Source of the DNA: Acidobacteriota bacterium
GTDB lineage: Bacteria; Acidobacteriota; Terriglobia; Terriglobales; Acidobacteriaceae
NCBI GenBank assembly: GCA_018268755.1
Contig: JAFDVW010000011.1
Span: 148,343-212,342, forward strand
Direction: 5' to 3'
Length of the DNA: 64,000 bases
The notes beneath the pieces are model-generated. The model saw only the letters and a list, made by a program, of their open reading frames with translations, was not told the DNA's origin and did no database searches. The first letter of the stretch is position 1; each line of letters starts with the position of its first letter. A program made the position numbers and the translations under genes. Of this stretch, positions 36,686 to 44,869 are shown one piece after another.

Positions 36686-37733
36686 GTTGCAGATCTCCTT
36701 TTAGGGAACCGATGTTGAGCGAGCCATTGCTGGTGGAAACGGTGGGTGACAAGGATTCCTGCGGCGCGGGCGCGGTTTCTTCGCCGACAGCATCGAGGAA
36801 AGAAGTCGTGGGCACAAAAAACAGGTTTCCCGTGAGTGCTGTGCTGAAATCGAGCAGGCGGTCGTAGTTTCCGGGAGGACGGCCAATAAACATATTCTCC
36901 AGCATCTGTTCGATGGTCCGCGGAGTGCGGCAGTACCCAATAAAATAGGTGCCAAATTCGCCCTGGCCCACCCGTCCGAAGGGCATATTGTCGCGCAGAA
37001 TTTTCTTTTCTTCTCCGTTCTCGACAATCACGGTCAGCGCGCTGTGCGCGGAGGTGGGCTTTACCGAATCATCCAGTTCGATATCGGAAAGTTTCTTGCG
37101 GCCGATGATCTTTTCCTGGGCCTCGGTAGGCAGCGCATTCCAGGCCTCCATGTTGTGCACATACTTTTGCACGATGACATAACTGCCGCTCGCGAACCCG
37201 GGATCTTCGCTGTCGATGAACACCGCATCCGTCACCTCGCCACCCCGCGGATTTTCCGTTCCGTCGACGAAGCCAAGCAGATCGCGGTCGTCGAAGTAGC
37301 GGAATCCATGCACTTCGTCGGCGGTGGTGACGGCGCCGCCGATTTTTTCCATGATCTGCGTGGCCAGTTCAAAACACAGGTCCATGCGCTTGGCGCGAAT
37401 GTGCAACAACAAGTCGCCGGGGGTTGCCGGGGCCAGCCGGCTGCCGCTGCGAATCTCGCGGAAGGGATGGAGTTCCGCGGGACGGGGTGCGCCAAACAGC
37501 TGGTCCCATGCCTCAGATCCAATGCCCAGGACACAGGTCAGGCCCGCTTCCAGGTCACGGAATTCCACCGCCCGGACCACTGCCGACAGTTCCGCGCAGA
37601 AGTCGCGAATGGTTTCGAGTGCGTCGGGCCCGGAATTGATCTTGAGCACCAGAAAAATGGCCGCGCGCGTCAGCGGCGCAGCGACGGCTTGTGGAGTGGC
37701 AGAGAGCAAACTTGCAGTGTCGGGCGTGCTCAT
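36678..37733 (-). CDS. DyP-type haem peroxidase, encapsulin cargo
   Basis: The 351-residue protein shows the DyP signature GFVDGTENPRGG (GxxDG distal motif), GSYVIVQKYVHNM and FGTYFIGYCRTP. The last 35 residues leave the fold as a flexible Pro/Ser-rich linker (PAPQESLSPTVSTS). They end with GSLNIGSLKG at residues 337-346, a clear encapsulin cargo-loading peptide of the consensus type GSLxIGSLKG. It is therefore packaged inside the shell encoded immediately downstream. DyP enzymes oxidise dyes, lignin-like phenolics and other substrates with hydrogen peroxide. The physiological substrate is unknown. Confidence 0.96.
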   Translation of the reverse strand: MSTPDTASLLSATPQAVAAPLTRAAIFLVLKINSGPDALETIRDFCAELSAVVRAVEFRDLEAGLTCVLGIGSEAWDQLFGAPRPAELHPFREIRSGSRLAPATPGDLLLHIRAKRMDLCFELATQIMEKIGGAVTTADEVHGFRYFDDRDLLGFVDGTENPRGGEVTDAVFIDSEDPGFASGSYVIVQKYVHNMEAWNALPTEAQEKIIGRKKLSDIELDDSVKPTSAHSALTVIVENGEEKKILRDNMPFGRVGQGEFGTYFIGYCRTPRTIEQMLENMFIGRPPGNYDRLLDFSTALTGNLFFVPTTSFLDAVGEETAPAPQESLSPTVSTSNGSLNIGSLKGDLQRE

Positions 37734-38071
37734 CAGGTTTATGGCGAAGCTCCCGGGTCCCTTCGGCCAACCGCAAATTTTCCCTCCGGCCTCTGGAACA
37801 GCATGGATTTGCGGAGCTTCTGCGCCTTCCGAGGAAAAAATAGATTTCCCAAGAATTCTAGCATTGCAGTAGGAGGGTGGCTATGTGCTCAGGCCGGGAA
37901 TGCGTCTTTCGCCACTTTCGACCTCGCCGAAAAAATCCTTTCGTGCGCTTTCCAGCAAAAACGGTAATTACAATGGGCATGGTTGCCGCAGCCTCGTGAC
38001 GGCACAGGCTACGCTCTGTTTGTTCCGGAGGCAGAAGGGTTTAGCTTCTGTTCTGATCACTGGTGCACGCA
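37734..38071. other. Intergenic region between the DyP gene and the thioredoxin-fold gene
   Basis: About 340 bases separate two divergent genes. No gene, tRNA or convincing repeat was seen. It must hold the promoters of the encapsulin operon and the thioredoxin-fold gene, but no consensus pair stands out. Confidence 0.4.
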
Positions 38072-38719
38072 ATGGACTTTCGATGGCAAGCAAATCATCT
38101 CTTCGCGCGCGGCTATTGCTCACTTATGTATTGGTTTTTGGCCTTGGCGTTAACGTTTTTCTCTCCGGCTTGCCAGCGGCCTTGGTCGGCTAACGGCGTC
38201 GATATCGGCAATATTGGTGATTTTACCCTTCCAAATGTGCGGGGAGGAACCTTTCGCCTGCAGGACCACCAGGGGCGAGTCTTGCTGCTGGCCTTTTTGC
38301 AGACCCAGCCGGATACCGGAGCGGAGAACCCTTCACGCTCCCTGGTGCCTTCCTTACTGAGCATGGACCATCAATATGGAAAGGCCGGTCTGGAGGTGGT
38401 GATGATTGACGCCACGGTCCTGGCGCGGCCCAAGGCCCGGCGCATCGAAGAAAAGTCAGCAGGCTTGGCGCCGCCCATGGCGATGCTCTTAAATACCAGC
38501 TACAACTGGGGCCTTACCCTGCCTTTGCTGGCAGACCCGCAGGGGGCGGCGGCGAAGCTGCTTCACGTGGAGACGGTCCCCACCCTGATTTTGATGGATG
38601 GCAAAGGCAAGGTCGCGCGACGTTGGACCACCGTCCCCCACCCTGGCGATCTTGCCGCCGCCATTCAGCAATTCACGGGCGGGCCCATGGCTGGAAAGCC
38701 GCCTGTACCCAGTCCATAG
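38072..38719 (+). CDS. Thioredoxin-fold (TlpA/AhpC-TSA-like) lipoprotein lacking active-site cysteines
   Basis: The ATG at 38072 is chosen; GTG 38063 or ATG 38126 are alternatives. A hydrophobic segment ending FFSPAC (about residues 17-34) suggests a lipoprotein. The mature part has a TlpA-like order: FTLPNVRGGTFRLQDHQGRVLLLAFL, then a helix and strand LEVVMIDATVLA, and the cis-Pro motif VETVPTLILMDGKGKV. Where WCxxC is expected the sequence reads LQTQPDTGAENPS, with no cysteine. Redox activity by the usual thiol mechanism is therefore unlikely, and a binding or scaffold role is possible. The gene stands alone and points away from the encapsulin operon. Confidence 0.7.
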   Translation: MDFRWQANHLFARGYCSLMYWFLALALTFFSPACQRPWSANGVDIGNIGDFTLPNVRGGTFRLQDHQGRVLLLAFLQTQPDTGAENPSRSLVPSLLSMDHQYGKAGLEVVMIDATVLARPKARRIEEKSAGLAPPMAMLLNTSYNWGLTLPLLADPQGAAAKLLHVETVPTLILMDGKGKVARRWTTVPHPGDLAAAIQQFTGGPMAGKPPVPSP

Positions 38720-38755
38720 GACCAATCAGAAGACGTGATGCACGACCAGTTCCGG

Positions 38756-40387
38756 CTACGGGGCCTGATGTGCACCGATGTCAAACGGGCCTTGCGCCGG
38801 CAGCGCATTCCCGAAGAAGTCCCGGGCCCCCATCGTGCAACCGCTGATCCCCTGGCAGACGTCGGCGCCATTGCCATGGGCCGGGGAGCCCGCCTGCTGT
38901 GTAAATGCAGTGCTGGGCAGGCCTACCTCATGTTGAGTCGGGGCATTCAGCAGGGGATCGGTGAAGTAGCCATGGGCATCCTGTCCGCTGCCTGACTGGT
39001 ACGAGGCAAACCCGGTGTAGGTAGTCCCGTCGTATTGCCATGACGGGGAAGCTGCGGTGGTCCAGTAAATATTGTTGTCGAGCGCAAGCGACGAGGTGGT
39101 TTGAACCATGCCCGCGACGGTTGAATAAATGATGTTGTTCTTGAAGAAGTTGGGGTTGCTGCCCGCGAAAGTCGCGCCGCTCGTCACCAGCAGGGGCGCG
39201 TTGCCGGCTGGGTTCCAGTAGAAAGTGTTGTTGTAGATTTGAGCGCCGTTGATCTTGCCGCCACTCCAGGTGAAGAGGAAAACTTCCCCCTGCGCTGCGG
39301 AAGAGCTCTTTTGCGCGTTGTTGGCGCAGATGTTATAGCGGATCACATTGTTAATGCTGGCCGTATTCTCCGAGCCGAACAGGGAAACGCAGTAGCCTTC
39401 CGAATCGTGGCCATAGTTGTACTGCACGACATTGTTATTGTTGTAGTAATCAATGTCGAAGCCTCCGCCATCTCCTCCCCAGCTTTGGTTGGCATAGGAT
39501 TCATTAAACTGCACGATGCAAGTGTGGCAATACCACTCCCAAAGCCCGCTGGGTGTACTCCCCGTGCAGTTGTCGCAAAGGCCGGAGTTGTAGACGACAT
39601 TGTTCTGCAGTAATCCGTTATTCAACAGCATGATGAGAATGCCATCGCCGGCAACGTCATGGGCGACGGAATTTTGCACTGTGATGTTGTTCCCCAGGGT
39701 TTGCGCCGCGCCATTGGTCCCGGTATAGGCCCCGCCCGCGTCAATAAAAATGCCCTCGGATACGGTGCTGTCGTGGGCCACAACGCCATCCACCACCACG
39801 TCATGGATTACCTGTCCAGTGCCGCCGCTCACAATAAAGACCAGGCCTGAGTCGCCTCGCTTGACTGACTGGAAGTGCGCGCCGTGGACATCCAGATTGG
39901 TCAGTCGGAAATGGTTCAGCGACGTGCTGTTCTGGCCTCCGATGAAGATGCCATAGAGATTGCCGCCGGCAATCTCCAGATTGCTGATCTCCCAATATTG
40001 CTGGTCATACAGCAGTACGGTTTCTTCATTCATGCCTCCATCGATAATGGGTCGCGGCCCTGTGCCGTAAGCATCTACCGTGATAGGCGCAGTGCTGGAA
40101 CCTGACCCTTTGGGCTTGAGAGTGCCGCTGCAGGTGGTCCCGCGTTGGAGCAGGATCCGGTCTCCGGCGATAAATGGGTGGGCGTTCGCACTGCTTAGTG
40201 CATTCCAGGGATTGGCTTCTGTGCCGCTGCCGTTCGCGCCAACCTTGCAATCGAGATAATAAGTGGAAGGTGTGCCGGCAGGCGGCGTGACTGGCGGGGT
40301 CGGTGTCGTGCTGGAGCCAGAGCCTCCGCAATAGGGAAGAGTGAGGAGCAAACTGAAAAGTGCAATCCAGAGAAAGGGCTTTTCCAT
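38756..40387 (-). CDS. Right-handed parallel beta-helix lipoprotein
   Basis: The N-terminus is a lipoprotein signal (LLLTLPYC) followed by a Gly/Ser/Thr/Pro-rich linker (GGSGSSTTPTPPVTPP). The mature protein opens YYLDCKVGANGSGTEANPW and shows repeated beta-helix coils with Asn ladders (NNITVQNSVAHDVAGDGILI, NGLLQNNVVYN, NNNVVQYNYGHDS). The tail FDIGAHQAP is typical of DUF1565-related surface proteins. Ten or more cysteines (LCDNCTG, WYCHTC) could form disulfides. It is probably an outer-membrane polysaccharide-binding or lyase-like protein. It is the second such protein in the window (see 20782-22290) and is downstream of the AhpD-like gene. Confidence 0.8.
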   Translation of the reverse strand: MEKPFLWIALFSLLLTLPYCGGSGSSTTPTPPVTPPAGTPSTYYLDCKVGANGSGTEANPWNALSSANAHPFIAGDRILLQRGTTCSGTLKPKGSGSSTAPITVDAYGTGPRPIIDGGMNEETVLLYDQQYWEISNLEIAGGNLYGIFIGGQNSTSLNHFRLTNLDVHGAHFQSVKRGDSGLVFIVSGGTGQVIHDVVVDGVVAHDSTVSEGIFIDAGGAYTGTNGAAQTLGNNITVQNSVAHDVAGDGILIMLLNNGLLQNNVVYNSGLCDNCTGSTPSGLWEWYCHTCIVQFNESYANQSWGGDGGGFDIDYYNNNNVVQYNYGHDSEGYCVSLFGSENTASINNVIRYNICANNAQKSSSAAQGEVFLFTWSGGKINGAQIYNNTFYWNPAGNAPLLVTSGATFAGSNPNFFKNNIIYSTVAGMVQTTSSLALDNNIYWTTAASPSWQYDGTTYTGFASYQSGSGQDAHGYFTDPLLNAPTQHEVGLPSTAFTQQAGSPAHGNGADVCQGISGCTMGARDFFGNALPAQGPFDIGAHQAP

Positions 40388-40518
40388 GGGAAAACTTCCG
40401 CCGGCCCGGATTCAGCCAATTCGCCGATGAAATGCGGGACGCCCGGGGAAGACGCCACCCCTCATCATATACGTTGCCTAGGGTAGCAGGGCGGCCGGCG
40501 TAGCGCGCAGGTGGCGCC

Positions 40519-41067
40519 TCACCTTTCCGCCGGACGCTTCCCGTAGCCTTCGTGGGCCATGCGCTGGCCCATTTCGACATAGGCCTCGCGTTCCTGCGGC
40601 TGCCAGGTGGCCAATCCGTCCACGTAGCGGTTGTACATGCAGAAGGCGGCCGCGATCAGCACAGTGTCGTGGATCTCTTTATCGGTAGCTCCCTGTTCGC
40701 GGGCGCGCTCTACATCCTGGGCCGTCACCTTCTTCCCACTTTCCTGCACCTTTCCAGCGATGGCCAGCAGCGCCTTCAGCTTGGGGGAGATGGCGGCGTC
40801 TTCCGGATCCGTCTTGGCCCGTTCCACCAGGTCGTAATTTCCATCCAGGTGCGCCGCCGCCGCAGCGCTGTGCGAAAGCTGGCAGAAGGTGCACTCATTG
40901 CGATAGGAGACGTGGGCCGCGATCATCTCCCGCTCCCCGGAAGTCAACGTGTTGGGGCCGCGCAATAAGGTCTCGGCCAACAGAAGCATGGGTTTGGCGG
41001 TGTCCGGGCTGAAGGTGAGCGGGCCGACGATGCCGGGCAGTCCCGGGGGAAGCTCGATGTGTGCCAT
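40519..41067 (-). CDS. AhpD/carboxymuconolactone decarboxylase-like protein
   Basis: The ATG ending at 41067 yields a 182-residue helical protein. It has the AhpD active-site pattern E-x-x-C-x-x-C-x3-H in NECTFCQLSHSAA, preceded by EREMIAAHVSYR. AhpD-like enzymes reduce alkyl hydroperoxides or transfer reducing power through the CxxC pair. No export signal is seen. It is separated by about 130 bases from the beta-helix lipoprotein on the same strand and divergent from the large receptor gene. A longer frame up to 41214 has no coding character. Confidence 0.86.
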   Translation of the reverse strand: MAHIELPPGLPGIVGPLTFSPDTAKPMLLLAETLLRGPNTLTSGEREMIAAHVSYRNECTFCQLSHSAAAAAHLDGNYDLVERAKTDPEDAAISPKLKALLAIAGKVQESGKKVTAQDVERAREQGATDKEIHDTVLIAAAFCMYNRYVDGLATWQPQEREAYVEMGQRMAHEGYGKRPAER

Positions 41068-41359
41068 GAATTTGTTCCTTCGTGAACTTAATTTTGCGCC
41101 GTGGCGCGGGGAATTTTTTCTATGAAATTCGGAATGCGATCGCTGTAATTTTTCGGAGTTTGAAAATTTCTCCCTATGGAAGGGGCCCCACCCTCCCGGA
41201 AACTGGAGGCCCATGGTAAATGATCCCGCATAAGCTGGCTCTAATGCTTTTATATGATTGCCAACCTCGGAATGACCTCATTAATGTGACACGAACTTAA
41301 GGTGTGGGTGCACGAATTCCCCAATGCACGTCTAGAACCCTGAAAGGTTAAGGAAACTC

Positions 41360-44300
41360 ATGGCAGCTTTGAAGAAGCTGGTGTGTCTGGCTATTGTCTT
41401 TTCTGGAGCAACCCTGTTTGCTCAGCAAATTACCGCGAGCCTTCGCGGCTTGGTGACGGATCCCAGCAATGCGGTCGTGGAAAACGCAACGGTTACCGCG
41501 ACCCAGTCCGAGACCGGGCTGAAACGTACGACGAGCACGGACCGCAACGGCGCCTATGTGCTCCTCGAACTCCCGGTCGGCCATTACCAGCTGCAGGTCG
41601 AGGGCAAAGGGTTCCATCGTTACGTGCAGCAGGGCATCATTCTCAATGTGAACGAGACGGCCACGGTTCCGGTACGGCTCACGATCGGAGCGGAGGGCGA
41701 GAAAGTAGAAGTCAACGCCGACGCCGAGCTGATTCAGAACACTATCTCCAGCCTGGGCACAGTGGTTTCTGAGCGTGAAGTGCTCGACCTACCCTTGAAT
41801 GGCCGCAACTTTACCCAGCTTGGATTGCTGCAACCCGGAGTGGTTCCGCTGACCCCAGGCCTGCAGGAAGCCGGCGGCTCGCTGCGCGCCGGACAAGCTT
41901 ATGCGGTGAATGGCCAGCGCCCCGAATCGAACAACTTTCTGATCGACGGCGCCAACAACTTCAACGGGGTGGATGGCGGGTTTGTGCTGAAGCCGCCGGT
42001 GGACGCGGTGAGCGAGTTCCGCATCCTGACCCATAATTCCAATGCCGAGTTTGGCAACAGCCTGGGTTCAACCACCAATATTATTACCCGTTCCGGCACC
42101 AACCAGATTCATGGCGCGGTGTGGGAGTTCCTGCGCAACGACGTCTTTGACGCGACCAATTATTTCGCCGACAAGACCGAACCTCTGAAGCAAAACCAGT
42201 TTGGCGTGACCCTGGGCGGCCCCATCCGTAAAGACAAGACTTTCCTCTTTGGATACTACGAAGGCTTCCGCAACCGCCAGGGCGAAACCGATTCTGCGAC
42301 GGTGCCCTCCATGGCGGAACGGCAGGGCGATTTCTCCGCCATTTGCACGGCAGGCTTTTCCGGCGGATTCTGCAATGACCCCAACCAGCAGCTCTTCAAT
42401 GTGTTCATGAATGAGCCTTATCCCAACAATCAGCTGCCCCCGGAATTTATGAATCCGCTGTCACTGGGGCTTCTGGATTATTTTCCCGAGCCCAATGCGG
42501 GGACCAACGTTTTTACTTCCACCCAGGTAGTGCGTCAGGATTCCAACCAGTTCGGCCTGCGCCTGGACCACTATATTTCCAGTTCGGACGTGCTGAATTT
42601 CCGCTACATGTTCAACGACGGCTCGGAATTTCATCCCATTCCGATTTCTGGGGCCGGCGTCCCGGGCTTCCCGGTCGGGCAGAGGCAGCGCGCTCAGAAC
42701 TTCGTCATGCAGGAAACCCATACCTTTTCTCCGTCGATGATTGGCGTGTTCCGCTTCTCCTTCCTGCGTAACAAGTTCCTGTTTGGCGAACGCAGCAACC
42801 ACACCACGCCGGAAAGCCTGGGCTTCCAATATCAGCCCAGCCTGGATCTCGCCATCGGGCCGCCCTACATCCAGTTGAGCGGATACACCACCATTGGCAA
42901 TCCCATCACCGGCCCGCGCAACAGCTATGAGAATGCCTTCGATTATTCCGGCGCCTTGAGCTGGGTGCATGGCCGCCACGAAATGAAATTTGGCGGCGGC
43001 TTCCAGCACATGCAGATCAACGTTCTGCAAGGCATCGGAACCAACGGGTTCTTCGTTTTTGCCCCGTTCCCGGTGGTCCCCAATGCCTTCGCCAGCTTCT
43101 TGTTCGGGCAGCCGGTGTTCTTCCTGCAAGGCCGCGGCGATTTCTCCCGCGGCATTCGTGGCCACTCCTTCAACGCTTACGCGCAGGACACATATAAGGT
43201 TACGCAGCGCCTGACCCTGAACTACGGTCTGCGCTATGAAATGCCTTCGCCCTACACGGAAATCCACAATCGCCAGACGCTTTGGATTCCGGGACGGCAA
43301 TCGACGGTCATGCCCGATGCTCCTCCGGGACTCCTCTATCCCGGCGATGCCGGTGTTCCGGGAGGCCTGATCCCGACTTTCCGCAAGGGCTTTGCTCCGC
43401 GGGTGGGCTTCGCCTGGGACCCCACGGGAAGCTCGAAGTGGCTCGTCACCTCGGCCTACGGCCTCTTCTATGAGCCGTATTACACGGGACAGGGCGGCCC
43501 CTTGCAGGCCCCCATCAGCGCGCCACCCTACCTGCAGACCTTGCAGATCAGCCTGCCCAACTTTGCTGATCCCTTCAACGGCAATCCGCCGTTGAACGGA
43601 CAATATGCAACTCCCCTTACCAACCTGACGCTGGCTCCCAATATTCCTCTGCCGTATGCCCAGGACTGGGATTTCAATGTGCAGCGTTCCCTGGGCGCCA
43701 ACTTGTTGCTGCAAGTCGGCTATGTAGGCACCAAAGGCACGAAGTTGCCGCGCTTTGTGGAGGCCAATCCCGCGGTTTACATTCCCGGCGTGGACGGTGA
43801 CGGCAACCCGATTTCCACTTCCGACAACGCTGACCACCGCCGCCTGTACTCCGGCTGCACGCTCGATCCGGATTCTCCGCCTTGCACCTACTCCTCGACC
43901 GGCCTGATCGAGGGCATCGCCGCTTCTTCCTACAACGCTTTGGAAGCCAGCTTGAAGAAGCGCTTCAGCCATGGGCTCTCGTTCCTGGCTTCGTATACCT
44001 ATTCGAAGTCGGTGGACGATGCCTCTTCCTTCAACATGACGGGTTCGGCGGCCAAACCGGTCGCCGGCGAGAACGATCTGGCGCAAAACCCCTTTGACCT
44101 GGCCGCGGAACGGGGACGCTCCTTGTTTGACGCCCGCCACCGCCTGGTCTTCAGCTATCAGTGGAGTCTGCCGTTCTGGCGGCAGCCGCGCGGCTGGTAT
44201 CAGCAGATTCTGGGCAATTGGCAGGTCAATGGCATCGCCACAGTCATGACCGGCACGCCGTTTACGGTTTTCGACTCCACCGATTTTTCCGTGCAAGGCT

Positions 44301-44692
44301 CGGCGCCGGAAATCTCCGGTTTCTTCTCCAACCGTCCCAATCTGGTTTCCGGGCAGGATCCCAACGCCGGCCCCAAGAAACCGGGCGCCTGGCTGAATGC
44401 CGCTGCCTTCCAGAAAATCATTCAGGACCCCAACTCCCCGGTACAGCAATTTGGCAGCGCCGGGCGCAACATCGCGCAGGGACCGGGATACGCCAACTGG
44501 GATTTCTCCGCCTTCAAGAACTTCCGGGTGACCGAAGGCAAGGAATTTCAGTTCCGGGCGGAGTTCTTCAACATTCTCAACCACACCAACTTCCGCTTGC
44601 CGGACAGCGATATCAGCTCGCCTACTTTCAACACGATCCAGGCGGCGCAGTCGCCGCGCGTGATCCAGCTGGCGTTGAAGTTCCTGTTCTAA
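41360..44692 (+). CDS. Oar-type TonB-dependent receptor with N-terminal carboxypeptidase-regulatory-like domain
   Basis: The 1110-residue outer-membrane protein starts with a signal peptide (ending ATLFAQQ). A beta-sandwich regulatory-like domain follows (about 25-105: SLRGLVTDPSNAVVENATVTA, NGAYVLLELPVGHYQLQVEG). Then come a plug (DLPLNGRNFTQLGLLQPGVVP, NGQRPESNNFLIDGANNF) and a long barrel ending in the terminal-aromatic strand VIQLALKFLF. Such receptors dominate Acidobacteriota and import or bind oligosaccharides and peptides. The ribosome site is AAGG. A strong terminator follows, and the GH42 gene lies downstream, so beta-galactoside-containing oligosaccharides are a possible substrate (inference). 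Confidence 0.93.
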   Translation: MAALKKLVCLAIVFSGATLFAQQITASLRGLVTDPSNAVVENATVTATQSETGLKRTTSTDRNGAYVLLELPVGHYQLQVEGKGFHRYVQQGIILNVNETATVPVRLTIGAEGEKVEVNADAELIQNTISSLGTVVSEREVLDLPLNGRNFTQLGLLQPGVVPLTPGLQEAGGSLRAGQAYAVNGQRPESNNFLIDGANNFNGVDGGFVLKPPVDAVSEFRILTHNSNAEFGNSLGSTTNIITRSGTNQIHGAVWEFLRNDVFDATNYFADKTEPLKQNQFGVTLGGPIRKDKTFLFGYYEGFRNRQGETDSATVPSMAERQGDFSAICTAGFSGGFCNDPNQQLFNVFMNEPYPNNQLPPEFMNPLSLGLLDYFPEPNAGTNVFTSTQVVRQDSNQFGLRLDHYISSSDVLNFRYMFNDGSEFHPIPISGAGVPGFPVGQRQRAQNFVMQETHTFSPSMIGVFRFSFLRNKFLFGERSNHTTPESLGFQYQPSLDLAIGPPYIQLSGYTTIGNPITGPRNSYENAFDYSGALSWVHGRHEMKFGGGFQHMQINVLQGIGTNGFFVFAPFPVVPNAFASFLFGQPVFFLQGRGDFSRGIRGHSFNAYAQDTYKVTQRLTLNYGLRYEMPSPYTEIHNRQTLWIPGRQSTVMPDAPPGLLYPGDAGVPGGLIPTFRKGFAPRVGFAWDPTGSSKWLVTSAYGLFYEPYYTGQGGPLQAPISAPPYLQTLQISLPNFADPFNGNPPLNGQYATPLTNLTLAPNIPLPYAQDWDFNVQRSLGANLLLQVGYVGTKGTKLPRFVEANPAVYIPGVDGDGNPISTSDNADHRRLYSGCTLDPDSPPCTYSSTGLIEGIAASSYNALEASLKKRFSHGLSFLASYTYSKSVDDASSFNMTGSAAKPVAGENDLAQNPFDLAAERGRSLFDARHRLVFSYQWSLPFWRQPRGWYQQILGNWQVNGIATVMTGTPFTVFDSTDFSVQGSAPEISGFFSNRPNLVSGQDPNAGPKKPGAWLNAAAFQKIIQDPNSPVQQFGSAGRNIAQGPGYANWDFSAFKNFRVTEGKEFQFRAEFFNILNHTNFRLPDSDISSPTFNTIQAAQSPRVIQLALKFLF

Positions 44693-44720
44693 GCAAGACA
44701 ACCGTTGCATAGAAGAACCG

Positions 44721-44752
44721 AAAGGCCGAGTCGCATACGCGATTCGGCCTTT
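44721..44752 (+). terminator. Rho-independent terminator after the receptor gene
   Basis: AAAGGCCGAGTCGC (44721-44734) pairs with GCGATTCGGCCTTT (44739-44752) with one G-T wobble and a four-base loop, ending in a T-rich run. This is a textbook intrinsic terminator that separates receptor and GH42 transcripts. Confidence 0.85.
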
Positions 44753-44869
44753 TGTTCTGCAGTGTGGTTTTATCCCGTTGCAATCGCAACTTCCGCGCGG
44801 GGCTACCCACACCGAGGCGCTTGTGCTTCAATGGTGGGCGGTCTTCGTGCCGCTAAGAGGAGTATCGCC

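Noticed and set aside
42461..44812. 783-codon open frame on the minus strand
   Set aside because: It lies antisense to the TonB receptor gene and has no recognisable domain or start signal. It is a shadow caused by GC-rich codon use.
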